The notes beneath the pieces are model-generated. The model saw nothing but the letters and a program-made list of their open reading frames with translations. It searched no databases and had not been told where the DNA came from. 64,000 nt of DNA from Lactobacillus isalae (lineage in GTDB: Bacteria > Bacillota > Bacilli > Lactobacillales > Lactobacillaceae), in assembly GCF_947539375.1 (NCBI RefSeq), contig NZ_OX443569.1:1488001-1552000 (forward strand), written 5' to 3'. The translations under genes and the position numbers were made by a program. The number at the start of each line of letters is the position of its first letter. Positions within the stretch are counted from its first letter, which is position 1. This document shows positions 1-10,603 of the stretch, piece after piece.

Positions 1-681
<681 letters not shown>

Positions 682-722
682 TTATATCTCTCCTTTTTTA
701 CACTAATCATTTTCATTATATA

Positions 723-736
723 TGAAATCGATTACA
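723..736 (-). promoter_or_regulatory. cre (CcpA) site in the promoter of the GH1 gene
   Basis: TGAAATCGATTACA fits the consensus TGWAANCGNTNWCA at every position. It lies between a TATAAT -10 box (715-720) and a weak -35 (TAGAAA at 738-743) read on the minus strand, a position where CcpA would block RNA polymerase. Confidence 0.7.
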
Positions 737-995
737 TTTTCTAAGTGGTTTATGATTTTTCATTAGTTGCTTCCTAACTAACACATTACGTATAAAATTT
801 CTCGGTCTACTTTAACCTTAAACTAGATTTCATTAATATCAAATTTAACTAGCTCATAGCCCTTGAATAGTTATTCTCGAATCAAGACTGGACTATTATT
901 AAATTTTTTAAGAAATATTATCCTACAAATTACCTTTTGTAGGATCTCAGCCCTGAACACATCAACAATATGCTCATTTACAGTACTTATACAAC

Positions 996-1028
996 AAAAA
1001 AAGAAGAGACCTTTACTCTCTTCTTTTT
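996..1028 (-). terminator. Terminator of the giant adhesin gene
   Basis: Stem AAGAAGAGA / TCTCTTCTT with a 7-nt loop, followed on the minus strand by a run of T, starting about 33 bp past the stop codon at 1061. Confidence 0.8.
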
Positions 1029-1060
1029 CGTCTATACTTAGAATTAAAATTTTATAATGT

Positions 1061-4000
1061 TTACTTATTTCTACGCTTCTTACTTGCACCTAGTCCGAAT
1101 AAACTACTTACTGCCGCAATAGCTAAACCTAATACACCAGCTGCATTTTCTGACTTAGCACCTGTTTGTGGCAAAGTAGCTTTTTCAGAATGCTTAATTT
1201 GTTGTGCTGGAGTTGCAGAAGCCTTCTTTTCATTAGTTTCTGCAACATGCTTAGTGATAACTTTAGCAGTATTGTTGCTATTGTTTTCCTTGGCGACAGC
1301 ATCGACATATACCTTAACTGTTAAGTCTACGCTTGAACCATCTGGATAAGTTACCGTAATGACACCAGTGTGTTCACCGACTGTATTGACATTTGGTACT
1401 TCTTTCCAAGTGTACTTAGTACCTGCTGGCATTTCATCCTTGTTCTTAATAGCATCTGCTGGGTTTGGAAGAACGCCTGGAGTAGTGTGAATTGGCTGTG
1501 TTTCTGGTGTTACATTGTTTGTATTAACAACTACCTTCACAGTTACTTCATCCTTTGAACCATCTGGGTAAGTTACTACAATCACACCAGTACTTTCACC
1601 TGGCTTAGTTACATCTGGGGTCTTCTCCCATGTGTACTTAGTGCCATCTGGTAAGTCACTCTTGTTCTTGATGCCTTCTGCTGGATTTGGTACAACGCCA
1701 GTCTTAGTGTCTACGTCTTGTCCTTCTGGAGTGTACTTGTCTGCATCGGTTGCTGGATTGGTTACGTGGATGGTTACTGGGACTTCGTCCTTTGAACCGT
1801 CTGGGTAAGTTACTACAATCACACCAGTACTTTCACCTGGCTTAGTTACATCTGGAGTGTCCTTCCAAGTGTACTTAGTGCCATCTGGTAAGTCACTCTT
1901 GTTCTTGATACCTTCTGCTGGATTTGGTACAACGCCAGTCTTAGTGTCTACGTCTTGTCCTTCTGGAGTGTACTTGTCTGCATCGGTTGCTGGGTTGGTT
2001 ACGTGGATGGTTACTGGGACTTCGTCCTTTGAGCCATCTGGGTAGCTTACAACAACAGTTGCTGGCTTGTCTCCTGCTGTAGTTACATCTGGGGTGTCTT
2101 TCCATGTGTACTTAGTGCCATCTGGTAAGTCACTCTTGTTCTTGATGCCTTCTGCTGGATCTGGTACAACGCCAGTCTTAGTGTTCACATCTTGTCCTTC
2201 TGGAGTGTACTTGTCTGCATCGGTTGCTGGGTTAGTTACGTGGATGGTTACTGGGACTTCGTCCTTTGAGCCATCTGGGTAGCTTACAACAACAGTTGCT
2301 GGCTTGTCTCCTGCTGTAGTTACATCTGGGGTGTCTTTCCATGTGTACTTAGTGCCATCTGGTAAGTCACTCTTGTTCTTGATGCCTTCTGCTGGATCTG
2401 GTACAACGCCAGTCTTAGTATTTACGTCTTGGCCTTCTGGAGTGTACTTGTCTGCATCGGTTGCTGGGTTGGTTACGTGGATGGTTACTGGGACTTCGTC
2501 CTTTGAGCCATCTGGGTAGCTTACAACAACAGTTGCTGGCTTGTCTCCTGCAGTAGTTACATCTGGGGTGTCCTTCCAAGTGTACTTAGTACCATCTGGT
2601 AAGTCACTCTTGTTCTTGATGCCTTCTGCTGGATCTGGTACAACGCCAGTCTTAGTATTTACGTCTTGGCCTTCTGGAGTGTACTTGTCTGCATCGGTTG
2701 CTGGGTTGGTTACGTGGATGGTTACTGGGACTTCGTCCTTTGAACCGTCTGGGTAAGTTACTACAATCACACCAGTACTTTCACCTGGCTTAGTTACATC
2801 TGGAGTGTCCTTCCAAGTGTATTTAGTGCCATCTGGTAAGTCACTCTTGTTCTTGATACCTTCTGCTGGATTTGGTACAACGCCAGTCTTAGTATTTACG
2901 TCTTGGCCTTCTGGAGTGTACTTGTCTGCATCGGTTGCTGGGTTGGTTACGTGGATGGTTACTGGGACTTCGTCCTTTGAGCCATCTGGGTAGCTTACAA
3001 CAACAGTTGCTGGCTTGTCTCCTGCAGTAGTTACATCTGGGGTGTCCTTCCAAGTGTACTTAGTACCATCTGGTAAGTCACTCTTGTTCTTGATACCTTC
3101 TGCTGGATTTGGTACAACGCCAGTCTTAGTATTTACGTCTTGGCCTTCTGGAGTGTACTTGTCTGCATCGGTTGGGTTCTTAGTTACAGTTACGGTAACT
3201 GGTACTTCAACAGGTGAGCCATCTGGGTAAGTTACAATAACTACAGCTGGTTTTTCACCTTCAGTAGATACATCTGGTGTTGTCTTCCATGAGTACTTAG
3301 TACCATCTGGTAAATCATCTTTGTTGGCAATACCTTGGTTTGCATCTGGTACTTCACCGACCTTAGTAGTTACATTTTGACCAGTTGGAGCTACTGGAGC
3401 ATATTTAATGTCAACAGTGACATTCTTAGTTTCAGCAGTAACTTCTTCAGCTGCTACTTTAGCTTGACTTGGAGTGTACCCTTTAACAGTTGGTGCATTA
3501 AATTCTGCCCAAGTACCATTTGCTTGGTTAAGTTCACCTGCCACATGCCATGCGTTCCAAGTAATCTTGCCAGTCACTGGATCAGTGTAACCGGCATTAC
3601 CTTGAGCATCTTCACGAGTAAAGTGAACGGTTTGCTCATGACTTACTGGATCTTGACCTGGTTCATGAACCACAATCGTACGAGTTACGTACTGGTTCAT
3701 GTCATCGTTTACGCCTTCTTGACCTGGCTTGTATGGTACTGGAGTATCAGCTTGCTTTTGGTAACTTACTGTGACGTTTGCACCATTTTGTGGTTCGCCA
3801 TCTTTTTCTGTTACTGCAGCTGCTGGTACTTCGGTTGACTTTGTACCATCTACGTATGAATCGTAACCTTTAATTTGTTCTACACTAGTTGAAGCAAATT
3901 CTGCTTTACCACTCTTAACGTGCCATGCGTTCCAAGTAATCTCGCCAGTCACTGGATCCTGGTAACCTGCGACGCCATTAACATCACGAGTGTAGTCTAC

Positions 4001-7000
4001 GGTTTGCGTTACTGGGGCAATTGCTTCATGTCCTGCTGGTACTTCGTAGTTAATGGTACGGGTTACTGACTTATTCATATCCTTATTTGAAGGATCATAT
4101 GGTACTGGAGTATCAGCTTGCTTTTGGTAACTTACTGTGACGTTTGCACCATTTTGTGGTTCGCCATCTTTTTCTGTTACTGCAGCTGCTGGTACTTCGG
4201 TTGACTTTGTACCATCTACATATGAATCATAACCTTTAATTTGTTCTACACTAGCTGAAGCAAATTCTGCTTTACCACTCTTAACGTGCCATGGGTTCCA
4301 AGTAATCTCACCAGTCACTGGATCCTGGTAACCTGCGACACCGTTAACATCACGAGTGTATTCTACAGTTTGTGTTACAGGGGCAATTGCTTCATGTCCT
4401 GCTGGTACTTCGTAGTTAATGGTACGGGTTACTGACTTATTCATATCCTTGTTTGAAGGATCATATGGCACTGGAGTTGCAGCTTGTTTTACATAAGTAA
4501 TGCTATCAGTAATATTGCTTGAATCCGGATTTACTGTTACTGCTGCTACTTCGGTTGCCTTAACACCATTTACATAGCTGTCATAGCCCTTTTGTTCTTT
4601 AATGTTGTAAACTGGGAAAGTTTCACTGTTTGAATTCCATGCATTCCAAGCAATATCACCAGTTACTAAGTCCTTCACACCAGTACGTTCAAATTCAACT
4701 GAAGCAGTTCTTACAACATGCATATCGGCATTAGTCTTGCCAGCTGGTACTTCTTGGATGGTTTGGGTAATCTTCCGGTAAGTATCTTTGTTATTCTTGT
4801 CAACAGGAACGACTTTAGTACCGTGTTCAACTTTGTAGTCTACAGGTTGTGGATCATTTGAACCGAACTTGTAAGATCCGATAACTTGTTGCTTTGGAAC
4901 TAATTTCCAGTTAGTTGGAACATGTCCAGGTACATCAACATTAACAGTTTCATCAGTCTTACCAGGAACATTGTAAGTACCTACTACAGTACCATTACCA
5001 TCAACATAATTAATTACTAAAGTATGTTCGTTAGCAGTGTAAGTTACATTAACAGTTTCATTTGATGAATCTGGAGTAATTGTTGCTGAAGCTGGAACAT
5101 ATTGCTTACCATTAACAGTTTCAATAGTTGCACCAGTTGCAGTAGCAGTGTAGCCAGGTTTAGTTACTTCATATTGTGGGAAGTTCGTTACTGCTTGACC
5201 TTCACTATTCTTAGAAGCTGCCCAATCAGTGTAACTGATTTGTTGATCTGCTGGCTTAGAAAGATCAGTTATCTTAGCACGACTGTAAATTACGTGTTGA
5301 ACAACTGGAGTACTTTCGCCTTCAACATTAATCGTACGAGTAATATCACGATAAATGTCGTGGTTAGTCTTATCATCAACACCTTGATCAACCTTGATTA
5401 CATTTACAGCTACTGGAACATCAAGATAACTACCATCAGTGAAGTTAATTCGTACTGTTGCAGGAGCCTTAGCATTAGCTTCAGCAAGACTTGGTAAAGT
5501 TTGCCAGTTAACTGAACTAATTTCAGAATTATGATCAGCAGTTAAATCATTAGTATTTACAAGCTTGGAAGCATCTCCTAAAGCAGTCTTCAAATCGCTA
5601 ACGTCGGAGTTAACGCTTGGAATAGTACCATTAGCTTCTGCACCATAAATGTAAACTGATGGGAATGGATAAGTTGATACTGGACCTTTTCCATAAATTG
5701 GCCAGTTTACACTTGAGCTGTTAACAACAGCTGAATACTTAGGATAACCAAATTGATTATTGACCCAGTTAGTATAAGTAATCGTCTTGGTTCCACCATT
5801 GTTGTCTGATACTAAGCTTGATGGTTGACCATTACCTTCGATTGCACCTAATGCATTATTGAATAGAACCTTGCCTGCTTCAGTCCAACTAATCTTAATG
5901 TCACTAGCATTAATAGTTTGTGGAGCATTAATAGTTACACCAGCCGGATTATCACCAGTTTGGGTAAGAACATATACAGTCTTGTCGGCATTCAAAGTGT
6001 AAATGTATGGCTTGCTGTAGTTTTGACCACCTTGGTAATAACTTAACTTGAAGTTTTCAATTACTGGTTCACCGATAATGTTCTTATCTGAGGTCTTGTG
6101 AGTTACTACATCATTAGCATGTAGACTGAAGACATGACCATTATCGATAACAGTAACATCTCCTTGACCATTTACAGCAACCGGAATTGTTACTGTTTCA
6201 GTAGTACCATCTGGATAAGTTACAGTTGCCGTACCAGTAGTTGCACCAGGCTTTGAAGTATCTGGTTTAGTAGTCCAAGTTGCAGCTGATGGATAACCGT
6301 CAACTGGAGTAGTACCACCATTATTCAAGTTGGCAATTCCTTCAGTGGCAGCTGGATTACCGCCAACAGTAGTAGTAATTGATTTAATCTCTGGCTTAGC
6401 ATTAACAACTACATTAGTTGGAACTTCGTCCTTAGAACCATCTGGGTAAGTTACTACAATAACTGCTGGTTTCTTACCTGGAGTATTTGTATCTGGAGTA
6501 TTTTCCCAAGTATAAGTTGTACCACTTGGTAAAGTATCTGGATTCTTAATGCCCTTTTTAGCATCAGGAACTTCTCCAACCTTAGTTGAAACATCTTGCC
6601 CTTGTGGATTATGGTTTTCTGCATCAGTAGTTACCTTGATTGAATTTGCTGGAATGTTAACGTTCAAGTAAGTTGGATTACCATTAGTATCCTTATCAGT
6701 AAAGGTGATCTTAATTACGCCGCCTTGACCTTGTTCATCAGGTTTAGTTGCCCAAGTAGTAGTTGCAATTTCGTCAGTTGGAATATTGTTTTCTACTAAT
6801 TGTCCAAATTGTTCACTAGTCAAATCTGAGCCAAGTTTAATATCAACTGGAGCAGTTACAGCCTTAGCACCAGCACCTTTAGCATCAATGGTAAATGGGT
6901 TAGTAGTTACAACACCATTCTTTGAGCCTAGGATGTTATTAGCGGCATCATTGTTAGTGAGGTCAATCTTAATAGTATTATTTTCAATTTGCTTACCAGC

Positions 7001-9964
7001 TGCAGTTGCTGTATCAACATTAGTATCTGGAGTTGTAGTCCAGCTAACAGTTGATGGATCAATCGTAATTGGCGTAGCAGTAGTTGAAATCTTACCATCT
7101 GTTAATTCGTAGCCTTCTGCAGTTACAACAGTTGCTGGAGAAAGTACTTGTGAATTTTCAGTAGTTTCGTGAGCGTTAAGTTTAGAAGTATCAACAGTAG
7201 TTACAACTGCACCATTATCACCCCAAGTTATAGTTTGTCCTGCCTTAGTAACAATTACTGGCACAGTAGTTTCATCAGTACTCTTGTCTGGGTAAGTTAC
7301 AGTTACTGGAATATTGTAAGCACCTGGAGTTACATCGGTATTTGGTTCAATAGTTACAGTACCATTTGATGGATCAATGGTTGCCCAATCAGGGGTATCA
7401 GTACCTGTAGTAAATGTAGTTCCAGTTGGCGCAGTAATATCCTTACCATCTTGATCAGTAAATGCTGGATCATCAGTAGCAGATTGACCTTGTTCAACAT
7501 TTACTGGCTTATATGATGGTGTGTAAAGGTTTGCATCAATCTGATTGGTTACAACAAATGGAACATCAACAAAGTCAATTGAACCATCAGCATAAACAAT
7601 TGTTGCAGTTTGATGTGCTGGAGTATCACCAGTTACTTCAAAATTACCATTACTACTTGTTGGAACCGATTTTGGTTGAATTAATGGATAATTCTTGTAT
7701 TGGTTGGTGAATTCAGCGCCATCGGTAGTAGCGTCGTACCAGTGAGTTTTTGTCCAATCTACCGTCTTATTGTTGTCCAAAGCATCTGCAACAATACCAT
7801 TTGGTCCTTGAATATTTTCAATACCATCTTTAACTGTAAAATCAGTTAACTTATGTTGCGTATTAGTATCAATTTCTTTTACTGTTGGTTGATACTTAAT
7901 ATTATCCTTAATGTTTTTATCTTGGTTCAACTTAGTACCCATTGCTAAACGCTGTGGTTGCCACCAGCTGAAGTTGTTGAGCAATTGGTTTAAGTAAAGC
8001 ATTTGAACTGTCTTATCAGATAAGTTACTCAAATCAATACCTGTAGTAACACTTTGACCACCTTGGTTCTTACCAAGAGTAACGCCATTAGTATTAGAGT
8101 TTATTAACTTGTCAGTTCCTTGCTTAGCTGCAGGATTACTAGTACCCGGAGTATAAGCATCAGCGTAGTTTCCCCATTGATTGGTTGTCATCAAGTTTTG
8201 TAAGTACCAAACAAATGATGGAGCATCGCTAGTATTACCTTGTTCCCATTGTGCAGTTGGAGTATTGTATTGGCCTGAAGCAGTTCCTGAGATCTTATTC
8301 TTATCGCTGTTAACTTTAACACCATTGTAATTCAAGTAGGCACCGTTAACCGTACCTTCAAGGCGGATAAAGTTACCAACAGTATCCTTACCTACCCGTT
8401 GGAAGTTTAAGTAATAAGGGTTAGTAATATCTAAGACAGCTTCATTGCTTGTCCCAAAGAGGCTAATTAAACCAGCTTTGGAAATCTTAGGATTATTTAA
8501 ACCAACAGAGTCCCAACCGGAAGGTACAGCTGCGTTATCTTGTAAGTCTAAGGTAGCGCCATCACCAACCTTAACAATATAGGTATTATTGTTAGCACCA
8601 CCAGAACCAAAGGCAATTAGTGGTTCTGCTGCTGGTAAGATGGTGCCACTGGCGTCAGTAGTATCACGTTTAATTGTTAAACTACCTTCGTTAATTAAGC
8701 TAGCATCATGGCTTGCTATATTACCGACATTACCAACTGCAATTGAAATTGGTGCATAGTGGTAACCATTGAAGTTTGTTACTCCGTTAGTACCTACAGC
8801 CACACCATTATTATCTTGCTTCGTATTAATATTAACGACACCAGTCTTACCAATGGCTACATTACCTGTAACAATAGCAGAGGAGTGACCATTACCCATG
8901 TTAGCATTAAGATTACCATTAATCGTAACAGTACCGTTTAACCCAAATTGGGTAGTGTTAGCAGGATTATCATTAGTCCAGATACCACGAACATCAGTTA
9001 CTGTAGCATCCTTATCTAAGGCAACTGCATTTAGGTTTAGGGTAGCACCTTCATTAATGGTAAAGGTACCCCTGTCGATTTCAAACATGTTACCACCAAA
9101 GTTATCTACATTGTTAGTCTTGTAAGTACCAACATTCATAGTGGTGGTACCAGATTCAACTGTTAAGGTACCAGTTTGAATAGTAGAACCATAGTTAACT
9201 AATTGACTGTTATCTGCGTTAACCCCATTATTGTTAATCGTGTTGTCACCCTTTAAGACAACATTAATCACTGCGTTATGACCACCACCAACTCTATGGC
9301 TATCACCTGCAATAAATGGTCCTTGCTTGATATTAGCAGTAACTCCATCTAAAGTAATAGTATCTTTTTGACCGTTCTCGGTACTTACATTACCAAAATA
9401 GAAAGTACCATATCCACCACCATAAATAGTCCGTTGATAACCATCACCATTAACAGTAATACCTTTTAAAGTTAAGTCCCATGCAGAATTATTAGTCCCT
9501 TGGTTAGCATTGGTAAATGCTAAAAAGTTAGTACCAAAGTCAATGGAATGTTGTCCTTGACCATCAATTGTCAGCTTACGAGCAATATTAGATGCAGTTA
9601 CATCCAATTCCCCGAAGTTGTCCTTAATAGCATTAGCCACGTTGCCATTAGCAGTGATGTTGTTTGTTAAAACAATATTACCAACATTGGGATTAATTAA
9701 AGCTGCACCAAATGAATTCCAGTCGGATACTTCTAGAGTTTGACCTTGGCTAGAATGAGCTGTAGGAACAGCTGCAAGACTTGAAGAAAGTGTAGTATGA
9801 GAATCTACCTTTTTATCACGAGATTGAGAACCATTTGTGTTAGTGTTATTAATAGCTAGGGTAGTAGTTTGAGGAGTACTTACATTATTGTCCCCAGCAT
9901 CTTCATGCTTAGTTTGTTCTATCTTATCGTTAGCAGTGGTAGTTTTTGATGAGTCTGAATCCAT
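1061..9964 (-). CDS. Giant LPxTG adhesin with Rib and mucin-binding-like repeats (main reading frame, separated from its signal peptide by a frameshift)
   Basis: A 2,967-residue frame that is really the body of one gene starting at 10314; the frame is open upstream as far as the G10 tract. From the N terminus: a S/T/N-rich region, a beta-helix 'pectate-lyase-like' adhesive region (about residues 75-500) rich in G-N-T-I-N repeats, several diverged Rib-like domains each ending in a TYPDGS-type strand, MucBP-like segments (LVINYVDGNGTVVGTYNVPGK), two near-identical 122-residue blocks, seven near-identical 79-residue Rib repeats, then LPQTG, a hydrophobic helix and a KKRRNK tail. It should be anchored to peptidoglycan by sortase and stand far out from the wall. 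Adhesion to mucus or epithelium is inferred from family. As sequenced, the protein cannot be exported, because the signal peptide is out of frame. Confidence 0.9.
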   Translation of the reverse strand: MDSDSSKTTTANDKIEQTKHEDAGDNNVSTPQTTTLAINNTNTNGSQSRDKKVDSHTTLSSSLAAVPTAHSSQGQTLEVSDWNSFGAALINPNVGNIVLTNNITANGNVANAIKDNFGELDVTASNIARKLTIDGQGQHSIDFGTNFLAFTNANQGTNNSAWDLTLKGITVNGDGYQRTIYGGGYGTFYFGNVSTENGQKDTITLDGVTANIKQGPFIAGDSHRVGGGHNAVINVVLKGDNTINNNGVNADNSQLVNYGSTIQTGTLTVESGTTTMNVGTYKTNNVDNFGGNMFEIDRGTFTINEGATLNLNAVALDKDATVTDVRGIWTNDNPANTTQFGLNGTVTINGNLNANMGNGHSSAIVTGNVAIGKTGVVNINTKQDNNGVAVGTNGVTNFNGYHYAPISIAVGNVGNIASHDASLINEGSLTIKRDTTDASGTILPAAEPLIAFGSGGANNNTYIVKVGDGATLDLQDNAAVPSGWDSVGLNNPKISKAGLISLFGTSNEAVLDITNPYYLNFQRVGKDTVGNFIRLEGTVNGAYLNYNGVKVNSDKNKISGTASGQYNTPTAQWEQGNTSDAPSFVWYLQNLMTTNQWGNYADAYTPGTSNPAAKQGTDKLINSNTNGVTLGKNQGGQSVTTGIDLSNLSDKTVQMLYLNQLLNNFSWWQPQRLAMGTKLNQDKNIKDNIKYQPTVKEIDTNTQHKLTDFTVKDGIENIQGPNGIVADALDNNKTVDWTKTHWYDATTDGAEFTNQYKNYPLIQPKSVPTSSNGNFEVTGDTPAHQTATIVYADGSIDFVDVPFVVTNQIDANLYTPSYKPVNVEQGQSATDDPAFTDQDGKDITAPTGTTFTTGTDTPDWATIDPSNGTVTIEPNTDVTPGAYNIPVTVTYPDKSTDETTVPVIVTKAGQTITWGDNGAVVTTVDTSKLNAHETTENSQVLSPATVVTAEGYELTDGKISTTATPITIDPSTVSWTTTPDTNVDTATAAGKQIENNTIKIDLTNNDAANNILGSKNGVVTTNPFTIDAKGAGAKAVTAPVDIKLGSDLTSEQFGQLVENNIPTDEIATTTWATKPDEQGQGGVIKITFTDKDTNGNPTYLNVNIPANSIKVTTDAENHNPQGQDVSTKVGEVPDAKKGIKNPDTLPSGTTYTWENTPDTNTPGKKPAVIVVTYPDGSKDEVPTNVVVNAKPEIKSITTTVGGNPAATEGIANLNNGGTTPVDGYPSAATWTTKPDTSKPGATTGTATVTYPDGTTETVTIPVAVNGQGDVTVIDNGHVFSLHANDVVTHKTSDKNIIGEPVIENFKLSYYQGGQNYSKPYIYTLNADKTVYVLTQTGDNPAGVTINAPQTINASDIKISWTEAGKVLFNNALGAIEGNGQPSSLVSDNNGGTKTITYTNWVNNQFGYPKYSAVVNSSSVNWPIYGKGPVSTYPFPSVYIYGAEANGTIPSVNSDVSDLKTALGDASKLVNTNDLTADHNSEISSVNWQTLPSLAEANAKAPATVRINFTDGSYLDVPVAVNVIKVDQGVDDKTNHDIYRDITRTINVEGESTPVVQHVIYSRAKITDLSKPADQQISYTDWAASKNSEGQAVTNFPQYEVTKPGYTATATGATIETVNGKQYVPASATITPDSSNETVNVTYTANEHTLVINYVDGNGTVVGTYNVPGKTDETVNVDVPGHVPTNWKLVPKQQVIGSYKFGSNDPQPVDYKVEHGTKVVPVDKNNKDTYRKITQTIQEVPAGKTNADMHVVRTASVEFERTGVKDLVTGDIAWNAWNSNSETFPVYNIKEQKGYDSYVNGVKATEVAAVTVNPDSSNITDSITYVKQAATPVPYDPSNKDMNKSVTRTINYEVPAGHEAIAPVTQTVEYTRDVNGVAGYQDPVTGEITWNPWHVKSGKAEFASASVEQIKGYDSYVDGTKSTEVPAAAVTEKDGEPQNGANVTVSYQKQADTPVPYDPSNKDMNKSVTRTINYEVPAGHEAIAPVTQTVDYTRDVNGVAGYQDPVTGEITWNAWHVKSGKAEFASTSVEQIKGYDSYVDGTKSTEVPAAAVTEKDGEPQNGANVTVSYQKQADTPVPYKPGQEGVNDDMNQYVTRTIVVHEPGQDPVSHEQTVHFTREDAQGNAGYTDPVTGKITWNAWHVAGELNQANGTWAEFNAPTVKGYTPSQAKVAAEEVTAETKNVTVDIKYAPVAPTGQNVTTKVGEVPDANQGIANKDDLPDGTKYSWKTTPDVSTEGEKPAVVIVTYPDGSPVEVPVTVTVTKNPTDADKYTPEGQDVNTKTGVVPNPAEGIKNKSDLPDGTKYTWKDTPDVTTAGDKPATVVVSYPDGSKDEVPVTIHVTNPATDADKYTPEGQDVNTKTGVVPNPAEGIKNKSDLPDGTKYTWKDTPDVTKPGESTGVIVVTYPDGSKDEVPVTIHVTNPATDADKYTPEGQDVNTKTGVVPDPAEGIKNKSDLPDGTKYTWKDTPDVTTAGDKPATVVVSYPDGSKDEVPVTIHVTNPATDADKYTPEGQDVNTKTGVVPDPAEGIKNKSDLPDGTKYTWKDTPDVTTAGDKPATVVVSYPDGSKDEVPVTIHVTNPATDADKYTPEGQDVNTKTGVVPDPAEGIKNKSDLPDGTKYTWKDTPDVTTAGDKPATVVVSYPDGSKDEVPVTIHVTNPATDADKYTPEGQDVDTKTGVVPNPAEGIKNKSDLPDGTKYTWKDTPDVTKPGESTGVIVVTYPDGSKDEVPVTIHVTNPATDADKYTPEGQDVDTKTGVVPNPAEGIKNKSDLPDGTKYTWEKTPDVTKPGESTGVIVVTYPDGSKDEVTVKVVVNTNNVTPETQPIHTTPGVLPNPADAIKNKDEMPAGTKYTWKEVPNVNTVGEHTGVITVTYPDGSSVDLTVKVYVDAVAKENNSNNTAKVITKHVAETNEKKASATPAQQIKHSEKATLPQTGAKSENAAGVLGLAIAAVSSLFGLGASKKRRNK
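1522..3180 (-). repeat. Seven tandem 237-bp Rib-domain repeats
   Basis: Seven direct repeats of exactly 237 bp (79 codons), marked by the TPEGQDV motif at each unit start. Two alternating versions of the second half exist (TTAGDKPATVVV and TKPGESTGVIVV), showing shuffling by recombination between units. One diverged Rib unit flanks each side. Copy number is expected to vary between strains. Confidence 0.92.
3734..4465 (-). repeat. Two tandem 366-bp repeats (122-residue MucBP-like block)
   Basis: Units 3734-4099 and 4100-4465 are almost identical at DNA level. Each encodes a block that begins VPYDPSNKDMNKSVTRTI and contains YTRDVNGVAGYQDPVTGE. A partial, diverged third block lies on each side. 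Confidence 0.85.
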
Positions 9965-10059
9965 CTTAGTATCAGCTGATACATCTTTAGAAGATTCTTG
10001 AATAGGAGATTGAGTAAGTTTGCTATCAGTAGCTGTTTTATTAGCTGTAGTGGCTGAGC

Positions 10060-10314
10060 TTACCCCCCCCCCATTTTGTCTGCTAGAGTAGCTCCAGCGC
10101 TACTTTGGCTTTGCTCATTATCTTTTGCATTTTGCACTACTGCTGGTTTTTCTTGTTGCTCAGCAGCTTGAGCTTTTTGATTTCCAGCTATACTCATAAA
10201 ACTAAAACCAATTAAAACAGAAGCAGCTCCAATAGAAAATTTTCTAATAGAGAAACGTTCTTTTCTTGGCTCCATTTTCCGAAGTTTTTCTTTATAATTA
10301 TTTTTTGATAGCAT
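10060..10314 (-). CDS. N-terminal exported stub of the giant adhesin (YSIRK-type signal peptide, ends at the G10 tract)
   Basis: An 84-residue frame starting at ATG 10314, preceded by a GGAG ribosome site. Residues 18-50 form a YSIRK-type signal peptide (ERFSIRKFSIGAASVLIGF), with likely cleavage after QAQA/KAQA. The frame enters a run of ten G and stops at TAA immediately after it (MGGG-stop). Adding one G, or removing two, joins this frame to the 2,967-residue frame downstream and gives a single protein of about 3,084 residues. In the sequenced state only a short secreted peptide would be made. This is either a phase-off variant or a homopolymer miscall; the paired promoter tract favours real variation. 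Confidence 0.85.
   Translation of the reverse strand: MLSKNNYKEKLRKMEPRKERFSIRKFSIGAASVLIGFSFMSIAGNQKAQAAEQQEKPAVVQNAKDNEQSQSSAGATLADKMGGG
10063..10072 (-). repeat. Intragenic homopolymer G10 (frameshift switch)
   Basis: Ten C on the plus strand, ten G in the coding sense, at codons 81-84 of the adhesin gene. With 10 G the frame hits TAA at once; with 8, 11 or 14 G it reads through into the main frame. Slipped-strand mispairing at such tracts is a classic phase-variation mechanism. Confidence 0.85.
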
Positions 10315-10603
10315 TATTTACTTTCTCCTTTAGTAAATCTAATATAACATTTACCTCATAAGCCTTATTATAGTTCTTTTTTTAAGAAAATAAAAGATTA
10401 AATAACAATATTAATATAAATATTCATATGTGATATGTTTATATGCGAAATTATTATTTTCTATATATATCGCTAATAAGTATTCATTATTTAGTGAATG
10501 CTTAATATATAATATAACGTAAAGTATAAATTATAATTCATATTACATAACAGCAGTTTGGATTTACATATATTAATATTAAAATAACGGTAAATGCAAG
10601 CCT

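Larger units (their letters stand above)
682..1060. other. Non-coding gap: GH1 promoter side and adhesin terminator side
   Basis: No gene is supported here. Besides the cre/promoter near 715-743 and the terminator at 996-1028, there is a perfect 10-bp inverted repeat at 920-945 (ATCCTACAAA, 6-nt loop, TTTGTAGGAT) with no T-run on either side. It may be an operator or an mRNA 3' structure; its role is unknown. Confidence 0.5.

Noticed and set aside
1522-3180. CRISPR-like periodicity
   Set aside because: The period is 237 bp with no unique spacers; these are protein-domain repeats in frame.
1857-3230. Repeated plus-strand ORFs of 62-71 codons across the Rib repeats
   Set aside because: They are antisense shadows of the repeat units, with no ribosome sites and composition following the coding strand.
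10060-10314. Independent small secreted protein
   Set aside because: The frame ends exactly at the G tract and joins the adhesin frame with one added G; a YSIRK signal belongs to a wall protein.
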